Shown: in pieces, positions 23,163 to 36,000 of the stretch
Position numbering within the stretch: the stretch's first letter is position 1
Layout: the number at the start of each line of letters is the position of its first letter
From: Labyrinthula sp. Ha
Taxonomy: Eukaryota; Sar; Bigyra; Labyrinthulida; Labyrinthulaceae
DNA length: 64,000 nucleotides
Assembly: GCA_015227615.1 (NCBI GenBank)
Contig: JAALGZ010000065.1
Coordinates: 62,001 to 126,000, forward strand
Direction of reading: 5' to 3'
Notes under the pieces: model-generated
Databases searched by the model: none
Told to the model about the DNA's origin: nothing
Seen by the model: the letters and a program-made list of their open reading frames with translations, nothing else
Made by a program: the position numbers and the translations under genes

Positions 23163-24200
23163 TTAAAGACCTTTATTATAATATACAAACTGCCCTTTTA
23201 CATCTTGTCTAAACTCTTCTTCTATTCTATTTATATTAATTTTTCCAGTTTGTGGAAATAAAGCAACTGTTGCTGGTAAACCTAATCCAAAACAACTCAT
23301 AGTTACAAAAGTCATAATTGGTATTCTTAATATTGATACTTTCTTAATCAATTTTACAACTGGTGGTAAAGAAAGGATTAAAGCAGGACCAAGAAATACA
23401 GGTATTTGTAATAAACTTCTTGAACCAACTGTTTCCATAACAGCTTTTTTAGCTGCAGCTTTTGATTTATGAGAACCAATTTGTTTTCCAGTTTCATCAA
23501 AAATATTAATTCCAGTTTGTGTTTCTGGTCTTCTCATAATATAACAATTTAAAGAAGAAGCAACCATAGAAGAAGGAAAAGCAATAAACTTTAATAAACT
23601 TTGGTTTGTTATTACTTTTGATAGTGTAAAAGCAACTGTCATAGCAGATCCAACAGCACCAAGATAACTAAATATATAATAAAAAATAATAAATATACCT
23701 TGTTATAAGTGTAGAATTAGAAGTTGTAGAAGTTGCATTTCTATTAAAATAGTTAACAAGTGCATTATGAGATTGATTAACCCAATTCCAAAAAACTAAA
23801 CCTGATGTTGATGTTGTTAACATCATAGCTGCACAGATAGGTCCATTATATGGAACATATCCACTCATACGAAAAGGTTGAGGAACTATTTCTTGAGTGT
23901 CTGGATGTAAACTTGCTGTTAATATTCTTTGTTCTGTTTCACTTACTATGCAATATGTTTAGTTTTTGGGAAAATTTTACAATCTGTTTTTGCTTTAAGG
24001 GTTTCTATGGAAGAGTTTGAGTGAAGAAGAGTAAGTGGATCACCTGCGATAAGTCTTTCTTTGTATCTGTCTAAGAAATTGTTTGAGGATTTAGGCGGAT
24101 TTTGTTGAGCAATATAGGAAGCTATTGAGCATGTGGAAGTTCCTAGAATGGCAGCAATTGTAGTCATTGAAAAGATTTGAGCATTTTTTGCAAACGACAT
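23163..24200 (-). CDS. Sideroflexin (mitochondrial serine/amino-acid carrier family)
   Basis: Sideroflexins are multi-pass inner-mitochondrial-membrane proteins; SFXN1-type members import serine for one-carbon metabolism. Family signatures are LHPDT, PFRMSGYVPYNGPI, FWNWVNQSHNALVNYFNRNAT, CYIMRRPETQTGINIFDE and the C-terminal VYYNKGL, which resembles SFXN5. Two tiny introns are required and restore one 323-residue frame: 23946-23980 (35 nt, GTAAAA..CATAG, with an ACTAAAC branch-like site) and 23668-23698 (31 nt, GTATAT..TTTAG). The exons are 24200-23981, 23945-23699 and 23667-23163. The start is the ATG at 24200. The N-terminus carries a hydrophobic segment and the DPLTLL motif, matching the family's DPR-x-L region. 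Complete and apparently intact. Which substrate it carries cannot be read from sequence. Confidence 0.92.
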
Positions 24201-27200
24201 GGTTTCTGTGACGCGTGTTCAATGGTTGGTTTTTTTATACAATAGTAGGGTAATGTCATATTGAGTATGAAATTAGTTTCTATTAGAAAGTAGAAATCTC
24301 TTAATATTGAAATATACGTTGTATTCATTAGAAAAGCAAAAGAAAAATTATAATGGATACTTTTTTAAATTTGTTCATCTAAGATGTAGTAACTAAGTGA
24401 TTTAAGAATCTATCCAATCAGTGAGAAACACTTATTAATTCAGGAATACTTGTAACCACCAATCATCTTGGTCTTTTCTTCCGACGCATAAAAACGCCTA
24501 TCATTCCCTAGAAAACATGATCTCATGCTTTTGAATTCTGGATGAAGATAATACCAGTTTATATAATTAGAATTATTTTCTTTGGCTGCAGGGGATCCAT
24601 ATTTCAAAGCATTGAGATTGAACACCTCCGTTCTTCATTTCTTTTCGCAGACCTTCAGACCAGGCTCCATCACTTTGAATTAGCTCAAAAGCAAGAATGC
24701 AAAAATACAATGTAATCGTATCTTTCAAGTTTATATTAGTGTACTCAGAATGGGCAGAATACTTTCTTTGTCATTATTGACCTCCAACATTCCCCTTTCT
24801 TGCACATAAATATTCAGTCCGAACATATAACGAGAAGTCTTCTGTTTTTTGGGCTTTTTTCTCATATTATTCTTAAACAACTCCCATTTATTTTTATTTT
24901 TTGTTACTCACCATAGCTTAGCCTTAATAATAATCTTAATTAACTAAACCCCTCAATGCCAAAACTTTGCTAGCCTTTCTTAAGCCTAGTCAAGGCATCC
25001 AGTGATTACCCCCAACCATGAGAGAGGGCAAGGTTGATTCAGCAAAGTATTGGACTCAATGTTTTAGTTAAGCACATAAGAGTGAAAAACTTCTCTGCAT
25101 CAATTGGGAATTGATGGTTTGAATTTTCTTGCTCATAGCTCGTGGCAAGTAAACAAACCAAGGAAAATACATTTAGAATTCAACATAGAATCTTCAGTTT
25201 TCCCAGAAAAATATAGTTTTTTCATCTCTTTAAAATAGATTCCCCAAAGGAAGAACTTAGCATAGAAAACATCTTAGTTTGTCATTCTTTATTGCCTTTA
25301 CACAACTCAAGAAGTTGTTGTCTTATAGCTCATTCTAAGTTTTCAACTCGGGTGAAAGTTTTATTCAATTTTTGGGTAATAAAAACTGGTTAAAGAAAAG
25401 TTTTCATTTTAAAATTGAACTCTGGTATTCACTCAGCAAGAGAAAACAAGTTTTCAATTAATACCGTCCAAGGTCACGGGGAAACATCGTTGGATGCTAA
25501 TAATACCTTGATTCTGCTAGTGTGATGGCTTTGTCCAAACTTAATGCTGAACAATGGAATAACAAATTAAAGACAATGGCATAATGATTCAATATCAGTT
25601 GCTTGGCTTGAAGATAAGTATTTCGTTATCTGAGCGGGAAAAGTTTTGAATGAAATATCTAGGAGGCGCTACATAATTTACCTCAAACTGAGTTTGTAGC
25701 GAATACAAATAATAGCTCGATAAGAAGTAGTTTGCTAAGCAGCTTTGTCCCAATAGCTAATCTCGGCTATGTTCTGAACTCTAAAAGAAATTGTCAATCA
25801 AACAAAAGTGCTTTGTGAATACTAGTAATATAATTTTAAACACCCTAGGTGCAGGAAAATGATAATCTGTGCTAATTTTTTTGAATTGCTTAATGACATA
25901 AAGGCAGGCAGACTTGTGGACTCCAGAGTTCCGTCGCGCATCCACTGCTGTAAAAGAGGTACCGACGAGTACCTACCAGCTTACACAACGACTAAACTTA
26001 ATTTGTGTTTACACAGGTGAGTTTGTTCTGAAAAAGTTACCTAGTTACTAGCAATTAGTCCGTGGCCAAAAAGTTGGACGATTCTAAAACTGGATAATTA
26101 CATGTTTAGGAAACTAGAAGACATGGTGACGGTGAACGACTTGAGGTTAAGTTGTTTTTCTCAGAACCACCTACAAAAGTTCAAAGTGTAGGTATCTTTC
26201 TAGCGGTAGAAGTAGCTGTACGAGTTAGAGATGCTAAGGTCTAGAGTGCATGAATCCAGGAATTTCTGCTCGCTTTCGCTAACACCACAAGAGTTAACAA
26301 GGATGAAACTAGTTTGTTGGGACAATGTTATAAATTCATTCATGTAAGAGGTAAGCAAAATCAAACTTCGTAATATCTTCCATAAGAACCTCCCATTAAA
26401 CAAGCAACCAGAGATACAAGAGCTTAAGTAGCAACAATTTACGCACCAACGGACTCCCCAATTGAGCACGTAGGCTAATGAAATAGCCAACAGCATCACA
26501 TTTTCACGTTTTCTGCGATAAAGATTATCACACGAACAAGATAACCGGCCTTCTTGGGATCAGAATTAAAAAAATACAGCCACTAGTAAACATTCATGGA
26601 AAACAATCATACTCTATAGGAATTTGTTCCAGAAGTTTCAAACAGTTTATTATATCATGCCAAAAACCTATCAAAAAAAGTCCGAGGTGTTGCCCTAGCA
26701 CACGAAGGTCCTTTTGGTTTTACTGCATGATTTTTGAGCTCTTGTTTTCCAATATCTTAGATTAATTTTTGAATACCTAGTGCTACTCACTAACATACCT
26801 GTAAACAACCAGGGAGATTCAAGGAAGTTCACAACAGAGCCAATCAAAGCAGAAGAATAATAGTAGAAAACTAGGTCCTAGGTTCACACGTTTTGTACTC
26901 CACTAAGACCAGTAGACCCACTTATTTCTTTGAACTTGAACTATGTGAAAGATTAAGTTTTAACAAGAAACTCTTTGGTTTCAAATGTTTGTCACATTCT
27001 GTCGGAATTGGGAAAGGTCAAGAGTAGCCAATATCTATTACACAATATCTCCTATGGGAATGCTATATTGTATTTTGAATTTCACTATTAATTACAAACG
27101 GATCAAAGTTGGATAAATAATCTATACGGGATAATAAGAAATACGTAATCAATAATATTTCCCAGTCTTTACTTTTTCTTAAGCATGCGTTTTGTCCCTT

Positions 27201-27558
27201 TTGAGTTTCAAATATAAAAAAAGTACAAACAACTATAAACTTACCAGTATAATTATATTATTACCATTAATATGAATATAATAGAAAATTTTAGTTGTAT
27301 ATAGAAAGTAAAATCAATCACAATTTATTCCGGTTGTTAATATAATTTTGATACTGAGATATTGTTAATTCCATATAACTTAATGAGTTCGACCCAAAAT
27401 TTACTACCGATCGGAACAAATTTCAAAAAGAGCATTGTAGAAAAAGTGAATCGAGTTTTATCACAACTGCAATAAGAATACCCACAAATAAAAAGAGAAT
27501 AATAATTAATCTAAAGATTTATCATTACATCTCTTTATCATTTAAACCCCTTTAAAAT
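24201..27558. other. Gene-free stretch, 3.4 kb
   Basis: No recognisable gene, repeat or RNA. Short frames at 24440-24625 (minus) and 26200-26499 (minus) show no domain. The first about 100 bp would be the sideroflexin promoter and the last about 200 bp the promoter of the sorting nexin gene. Confidence 0.5.
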
Positions 27559-30062
27559 ATGCAGAATATAAAAACTTTATTTCAAGGTATTTCCTTTTTT
27601 ACCACTTATCTCTTTAGATGACTTACGGGCAAAGTTAGAAGACGATAAAATAACAATAAAACAATGGATAAATATATTCAACTCAAAACCAGGTAAATTT
27701 TATATATTATTTTAATATTAGTTGAAATATCAGTTTCAGTTGATAAAATAAAAAAGGGTTATTTTAATTCCCAGAAAGTTTTTTATTTAGTATCTGCTAT
27801 TGATCAAATGTGGCCAGATGTACAACCAGCAAAAAGAACAAATGAAGATCTTGTTCTTTTAACAAAACAACTTAAATTACGTTTTCCTAATGCAATAGTT
27901 TCACCGCTTCCAAGTGATATAACAAATGGGTTTAATGTAGCAAAATATTTACAAAAAATAGTTTCTAATCCTTTTTTTAGAACTGATGTTGCATATATTG
28001 ATTTTATGGATGGAAAGTTACCAGAATATAGAATGACAAAAAAAAAAGATAGAAGACTATCTGAAGGTGTTATTCGTTGGTTACAATGTACAACAGATTT
28101 TCCACTTGTTAATTGTGATGATAACTTTTTGAATACCTTAAGTGCTGAGTTTGATATGCTTGAAAAACATCAAAAAGCTAATTTAAAAGCACTTCAAATA
28201 CATTATGAACAAATGTTAAAACTAGAAACTTCAGCAAATTCAGTTGCAAGTACTTTTGAAGCACTTTTAGCAATGGAAAAAGCAAGTGAAAAAAAACTTC
28301 CTGTTAATTTAAGTGGGTTACCTGCAGAAAGATTAGCGGATTATATTCAAGGAACAATAAATATGAGTTATAGACATGAACAAGTTATTAAAAAAGCATA
28401 TGGTTCAACTACTTTTAAAAGGTTATTTATTGATGATGTTGTTTTTCAAATAAGTTTAATACAAACTTTTAAAAGCCAAATTAGAGAAGTTAGAGATGCA
28501 ATGCGTGCATATAAAAGAGCACAAGATGCAGATGCAAATTCTGCAGGTTTAACAGAGATGCAAATTAAAAAGAATAGAGAGTTATTGGATAAGAGATATA
28601 TTGACTTTACAAAGATTCGTCAAGGAATAGTTGGATACGAGTTGGAAATATTTAAAGAACAAAGAACAGAGTTTATGCGTGCATTTTATGAGAATCTAGC
28701 TAGATTTCATATGCTAGGTAGTTCACAAATACAAAAAGAATGGGCAAATTCTGGTGTAGAATATTATTCAAATGCACAAGCAGAAGAACAATTTTTTAAA
28801 ACAAACTTGGATTATCATAATCAAGGTATTCGTGGAAGAACTGGTTCTTTATCTAAGTCAAATAAAAACTCTTCACAAATATTAAGTAATGGCAAAGGTG
28901 CTTCTGAGACTGTTTCTTTACAAGTAACAACAAGTTATATACCAAAAAAAGAAAACATTTAAAAATACAAGAAGGCGAAATGCTTGCTGCACATAAAGCT
29001 GAACAAACTGGATATTGGGTTGCTACAAATAGTTCTGGAAAAAAAGGTTTAGTATCATCTGCACATGTTATTGTAAAAACACAAGGATTAGGTAAAACAC
29101 TTGGAAGAGGAAAGAATAAAAAAAATATTGCATATACGAAAAGTGGGTTTATGGGTCAAGGAGCTGCTAGAGATGATTTATCTACTTTATCTGGTTTTGA
29201 TGAAGTTTCTGGAAAAAATAAAGCTGTTGTTGATGATTGGAGTGATAGTGAAAGTGATTTTAGTGAAGTTGATGTACAAAAAAGTAAATCAGATGAAGGA
29301 CAACAAGTTAGAAAAGCAACAGTTGATAAACCAACAAAACCTGTTAAACCAAGTTTAAAACTTCCACCTGGTTTACCAACTAACCTTAGGTTTAATACAA
29401 TGGTTAATCACCAGCCAGAACAAAAAAGAAGTAGTCACATTGCAAAATCTAAACCTGCTGCTACACCAGTTTCAAAGAGATCAACTCATGTAACACAACC
29501 TAAGCCAACTTCTGCACCAAACGCAATGAGAGCAAGTAATGTCGCATCTGTAAAACCTGCTTTTACTCCATTGAATAATACTAATAGAGGAAACTCTTCT
29601 AAACTAGGTGACTTGCAAAATCCAGGATCAAAACCTATGATACCTACATTTGGATCAAGTGGAAATGTAACTGGTGGTGCACCTGTAGCACCTACACCTA
29701 CTTTGAGACCTTCTCCTGTAGAAGAAACAAAAAACAAAAAGAAGAAAAAAGCAAAGAAAAAGAAAAAACAGGAAAAGAAAAGTGTTTCTACTAGAAAACC
29801 CAGTGCTAGACCAGCAGGTGGACCTATGGGCGGTGGAGCACCTGCATTTTTAGCTGAAATAAATAAAGGAAAGCAAAAGCAAGGGTTAAAAAAAGTACAA
29901 ACAAAAGAGTCTCAAGGACCTTCAGGAACTGTATTGGATGCAAATGGAAAGAGAACAGGACCACCTCCTAGAGCTGCTCCATCAAAACCAGCCGGTGGTT
30001 TTGCACCAGCTGGAGGTATGTTGGGAGAATTGCAGTCAAAGTTGAATAAGAGAAGAGTTTAG
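27559..30062 (+). CDS. PX-BAR-SH3-WH2 protein (sorting-nexin-like, actin-linked)
   Basis: The start ATG (27559) and two tiny introns, 27587-27617 (31 nt) and 27693-27721 (29 nt), place short exons before the long reading frame. The N-terminus resembles a PX phosphoinositide-binding domain (FYLVSAID, then L-x-x-x-FPNAIVSPLPSD). Next comes a long helical BAR domain as in SNX/Vps5 proteins (about residues 170-400), which senses or makes membrane curvature. At 28957-28965 the frame slips by one base. Both sides together make an SH3 domain (SYIPKKEN..., LKIQEGEML, GYWVATNSSGKKGLVSSAHV), so one base is probably missing. The rest has an acidic Ser patch, Pro/Ser repeats, a Lys-rich block and near the end a WH2 actin-binding motif (FLAEINKGK...LKKV), with a second WH2-like end (MLGELQSKL). 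SNX9 also links PX-BAR, SH3 and actin, but without its own WH2. Likely an endocytic or endosomal actin coupler. Confidence 0.82.
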
Positions 30063-33000
30063 GATTTTAATGTATTAAGATTAATAGCTGTTTATTCAAG
30101 TAAGGGTTTTTGACTTTGAGGAGCCTTGTCTAAATATTGGATACTTTCTAATTAAGTATTCTTATATATAATAGTTATTTTTAAATATGCGCCGCTCGGT
30201 TTTTTTATGAAAGAATAAGTCATTTTCCAAACAGAACAAATATAAACTTTTCTTCAATAATCAATACTTGAGTATTCTCATGAACAAAAGATATTTTGTT
30301 AAGTTTTACTGATAATAAACAAACATATAGATCTAACAACTGCAAAAAGAAAGCTCATAGAATCAAAGAATTTCAATAATCAAGGCCTTTGAACATTAAA
30401 TCTAAGGAAACGAGTATTGAGTATTAGAGGTTCTCAGGTTACTTTCAAAAATAGAGTTTAATTACTCAACGCTATTACTGAAACAACTATGGCTCCATTT
30501 AGCTGACAAAAAGGTTCAGTTCTATTTCCCTCTTTCTTGCTCACAGATATTTCAAATCATATCGACTAAGATTAGAATATCAAGTTTTCTCTGAATTAAT
30601 ATAAATCTCTATAGTTGTTCCAGTTTGAGGTAAAACACATTCAAAAGATAAAACTTTCATGACACAGAGTTCTTATATTGAGGGCAGTATAAAATAAAAA
30701 AATTTTCATGGTTATTTCTTAAAAGAATGAAAGCTTAAATGAATAATTTGCAACATCATGGATTGAATTAGTACTCAAAAAGGAACATAACTCACACAGA
30801 AGATGTTGCATAAAAACAGAAACAGTAGTTAGCCAATCCAAAACTTTGAAAAAAAACAGTTTAAAATCTACATAAGGATAAGAAATTGCTTTATAGTACC
30901 AATATATGACAGTAAAGTGGTCTCTATCTTGAAAGAAGAAATTCCAGCGAATATTAAGTATTATACCCAAACTCTAATTACGCAAGGAATAATGTATGGT
31001 TTCAGTCAAAAGTTTGTAAATTGAAGATTTTCTGACCAAGGGTGAGGTTTGAAAATTCATTTCTTTGGTAAACGTAAATACTCATATGAGCAGTCTGAAG
31101 AAGCAGGAAAAAACTAATTCACAGCTCTTAGATTAAGAACAGGTGGAATTAGTAGAATGTTGTAATCCATCAAAAATACCCAAGATAACTAACCAACAGA
31201 AACAATACTAAAATCTGTTAATTCTCCTAGAAAGGAAAAGTCACAACAAGAGGTCACTACTGTCATAGAAATATTTGTAGGAAAAAAGACAAGAAGTAAA
31301 GAGCTTCCACTCAAGTATGTGCTTTTTCTGGTATTAAAGCATTCAAGAATTCTGTTAAACGATATTATGAATATCTTTTCAAGAAGAGATCAGCCCCGAA
31401 ATTTCTTTTCCTAATGAGCTCGTGCTACGTACAGGGATTGGACTTGATTTATTCATACTTCATCAATACACACCTTGCTCAGACTTTTTTTCGTGATTAT
31501 TATTAGTAATGACAAACTATTTTGAGTCTTGATAATCATTTGATTATCATTATAAGTTTAGGCTACATGCCCAGAAAATATTCTAAAATCAGCATTAGTT
31601 GGATTACTTGGATCATCATTCGAACATTTCCATCCAGTGCATTCTTGAGAACATGTTTTTCTATCTTTTGAGCCAGGGCCATGTGGGCAGTTTTCTATTA
31701 AGAGTCAGAAGATTATCAGAAAAAGATCTGAATCATTTCATAAGAAACAAAATCTTAATTTTCTTGGTGATAATGAGAATCAGAATAGTAATCAAATAAT
31801 TATTGTTATACTGTATCATATCTAATGTCTAGTTAGTACTTCTTTACAAACCTCTAGAAATTGACGTAGCTTGTAAAGCAATACGTTATCCGGTTAAGAA
31901 GATAAATTATTCCTATAAAATCGTTCGAGGTTCAGCTTTCAGATACTATCAAGGATTTGTTTTATACGTTTTTCCTGAAGAATGTTACCTCAGCTTCAAA
32001 GAAAAGGCTGGGGGCTCAACTTGTACTCCAGGTGTATACAAGAAAACGAAGTCCGAATAGAGAGTTTAATTTTTTCATCTAGCAAAATGAATAGCACGAA
32101 GGTTTTAGAATGTGAAAAAATTGATGCTTCTTCTAGGAGTTTCTCTTAGAAATAATGGATTATGAAGTTCTATGATGATTCAAACCCCATAAATTTATTT
32201 TTTGCCTAACGGTTGTACATGACAGTATACGGGTTTCCTTTAGGTAATTTTGCAGGGACCAAAGGTTGTAATGATAAGGATTATATACTCCAGCTCTGAA
32301 TACAAATGAAAAGGCAGTAACGGCAAATTCTCGTCTTTAGACTACACAATTGAGGTAGTAATGAGCTTTTTCCCCTTCGAATTTGCCGAATCTGTTATTT
32401 TAGCATTTTTTTCGTGAGGTGATTCAAAGGGTAGAGAATTGGCATCGGAGTGCCCCAACGGGGATTTTCGCATATTAGAAAAATAGTGCATATAAAAACA
32501 AAAGAACGCGAATGTCATAGTTGAATAAAGGTTAGACAATAGAACAATTTAAATGTCTAGTGTTAATACATATTCAATCTAGATGTCAATAGTCATTGCT
32601 AGTCCCAAGCAAGATCTAGATTACAAAACGCTACTGTACTGACTTGTTTTGCTACAGTTTATACATATTTATCTAATTCTTTCACTTAAATTACAGATGG
32701 AATTTGTGGAAATTGTGTTTGTGATGAATGCAAGAATCTAGAGCAAAGTCTCATACGATGCCATTTTGCAGCATGAACTATTCTGCTGAACGAACATGCT
32801 TGATAGGTTACATATAATGTGAGCAGTCCCATGATGTCAGAAAAACTTAGTTTTATTTATCTTAGAGCTATGCAGGATAGGAATATTGAAGCACAGATAA
32901 AACTTTTGCAATTTAGAGGGTGCAGCTAAAATTGATTTTATTCTGGGAAACAAACTGTGCTTCTTTGATGAGCGATCAAGTCCTAAGAAACTTAGCACGA

Positions 33001-36000
33001 GTAAAGCTCATAGATCTTTCTATTATGGAAGTTTACTACTTGAAATAAGCTTTGTAGTAAATTTATTTTGCAAAATTATTTAAATTCCACGCTCGAAACG
33101 TTGATATTTCCAATATAGTCCGCAAAACAGGGGTGAGAATATAAAAGAACAAATGCACCATAGTTAATAATATTGATTCTCTGTGCAAAAATAAATTAAT
33201 TCTTTCTTTTTGATAAAATAGGTTAAATGCAAAACCTTTCTGTTTTAATATTATATCGAGCATGACATTCACTTGGAAAGAAACAAGATGGTCTGTGATA
33301 TTAATATGACTTCATTCTAAACTAAGTTCATTACATATAGTACAGATAAATGCTATACGCAAACCCACACTATGGTTTCAGAATATATTTGATTTAATTT
33401 GTTCTACACAGCTCTAAATGTAATTGTACCATGTACAAATTTATCTCATGCGCAAAAACAGCCATTGTTTCGGTCGTACTTAGTAACTAAAGGTAATTTC
33501 AGAAAACAATCTGTCAAATTATGAACATCATGTTAATATTGCATTGATAATTAAGTTCATTAAGGAAAAATTTATTGAACATTTCATCACTCAGTGGTTA
33601 TTTGAATCAATACAGTGAAAAAACGTCTCACTCCTACTTCCAAGACAGACAGTGGGGGACCATGTGAAATTGAATATGTGTTGACTATTAATATACCCAA
33701 CATATCACAGTTAAAATGATATTGTATGCAACATTGTAGCTTTGAAGTAAAAATGACAATAAAACTTTATAAAAATCCTACATTAAAGTAAAATGGCCGA
33801 GATAAATTGAAAAAATATCGCTTGAGAATTTGGACCACTGCCTAATAGCTCAGAGACTTCCTTTGATAGTTAAATACTATTATATCGCAGTATGACATTA
33901 CAGTAAATACCGCCTAACAATTAACCTATCAGTAAAAGACACAAATTTACAAATTATTCATTGACTTTTATCTCAACAACTACTGGAGATTACAATGCGA
34001 TATTTAGATCAACTTAGAGCTCTAAACTTTAACTTTAAGCAGCTGCATTTTTCTTACTACTTAATTAAATTTTTACTTATTATAGGCTTTTTCTTTTCTC
34101 TCACTTAGTAAGAACTAAGAGTCAATCTCGGGGACAATTTGACAGAGATATCCACTAGCTAATCTATCTCAACTAATATCTTGAACAAATCTTTCAATTC
34201 ATATCGAATATCCTGGCCAAGGCTATATCAAATTAGCCACCAAGATCCAGTAAATTTTTCTCAAATACACAAGTTCTGTAGGTATCAGTTGTACACTCAT
34301 ACTCATGAGAGACCACTTTGACAACCTAAATGATGGATGTGAGAAAGATTCAGATTGGAAACAGAATTATTCATTAAAAGAGATGCCAAGACTGAGTGTA
34401 AGAACTCGTTACAGAAATCAAAACCGCATTTCAAAACACCAACTTTATAGCTACATACCAATATCTGAAGCATCTGAAACATGTTAGAAAAACTTACGCA
34501 ACAAACCTTAATACAACCAGGGTAGTAAAATGTGTATTATTGACGATTTAATTGTGTTAATAGACTATCTTAAGATACAAAAGCTTGTACCAATAGCAGC
34601 TATTCAACTATTGACTGAATTTATACTACAATAATACACCCAATCGTATAAAACGACTCCTCTAAGCCTTTAAAGCTTATACCGTTTGTTTCGAGACCAA
34701 GTTTGGTAGACACCAGATATTTCTCTAGCAATGCGTCATTTAAGTCGTATTTTTATGTAGACTTAATGTTCAAGCAAGCTCCGGATGTGAAGAAGCAAAC
34801 CACCCATGACATCCAATAGTTTTTCCTGTAAGGAAATTTTAAATTATAAAAACAAACTAGAAAATACAAAATTTCAAGAGAAAACAAATTTATACGTACA
34901 AGAGAAAAGATATTTTTCACATCATTCCAAATATCGAGCTATTTTATGATTTGGCTCAAATGAAATCTCCATACCAAAGCTGCAAGGAGCCTGAGATTAA
35001 CAATTCTAAGCTCACTGCCAAATCTTAAAGATGTATTTGGAATTACTGATCCATTATATACAATTCCGTATTTTTGGAAAAAATTCATGTAGCAAAATAT
35101 TGATATTATGCAACCATTAATGAGAATAAAGAGAGTCTTAAAGAAATTTCCCAATAATTTGTTATAATTACTTTCTCTGAGCCATTTGGCTCCTATTAAC
35201 CTTTTTACACCAACAAAAATATTATAGAAGAGAATAAAGGTACTTACACCCAACAATGGATTTAGAAACCAGTTCGTAAATACGAATAAATAAAATTCAA
35301 TTGGATTTATATAGACAAATATTGTTTAATCCGTGCTAACTACGAGTCAGACACTAAGCAGAGTAGTGTAAGACTCTCTCCTTATTGGTTGTTTATACTT
35401 TACATAGTTGTAGTGCAATATTACATTACCACACGGTTGATGCAACTTTGCATAATACATCTTTACTAATACATAAACCCCGGAAACAACAGATCGTAAG
35501 ACCTCAATATCTCGACAACTACTGGGAGTGAGAAGACGTTACTTATATCATTTTAAAAGCTCTTTTCAATTTCTTTCAGTTTATTTATTTTAATATACGT
35601 ATCCTCATACACATATAGACGATGCCGACAATTACTTATCTAGCTCTATGTGATTAATAGAATAAAAATAATGTACTTAATGAAAACCATCATATAAAAA
35701 GGCACTCGGGAACTTTGTGCTGGTAAGTAATTTCGTTGCTTGAACTCAAAACAAATTGAATATCACTTTTGTTACTTGATAGTAATAAAATAAAGATCGT
35801 ATTCAAGTTAAAAAAGTGACACAACAAACCAAAATTATGTTGAGGAAGGAACTGTACTATATTAGCGACATTACTTCAGAAACGAACATCGACTGCATGG
35901 TATCAAACTTTCATCACAAAAATTTTGACCAGGTATTCCACACCAAAGTCTCGATTAACTAACAAAAATATTTTTCTCTTTTATAATGTGAAAAACATCC

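Noticed and set aside
28950-28970. Programmed -1 frameshift in the sorting nexin gene
   Set aside because: No slippery heptamer lies in the correct phase and similar one-base deficits occur in unrelated genes, so a missing base is simpler.
28936-28973. A 38-nt intron at the sorting nexin frame change
   Set aside because: A GT..AG pair would restore frame, but it would remove conserved SH3 residues and its donor (GTTAT) is unlike the others.
31530-31549. 20-bp hairpin (TGATAATCA / TGATTATCA)
   Set aside because: AT-rich hairpins of this size are expected by chance in 64 kb of such DNA; no gene end or repeat is attached.
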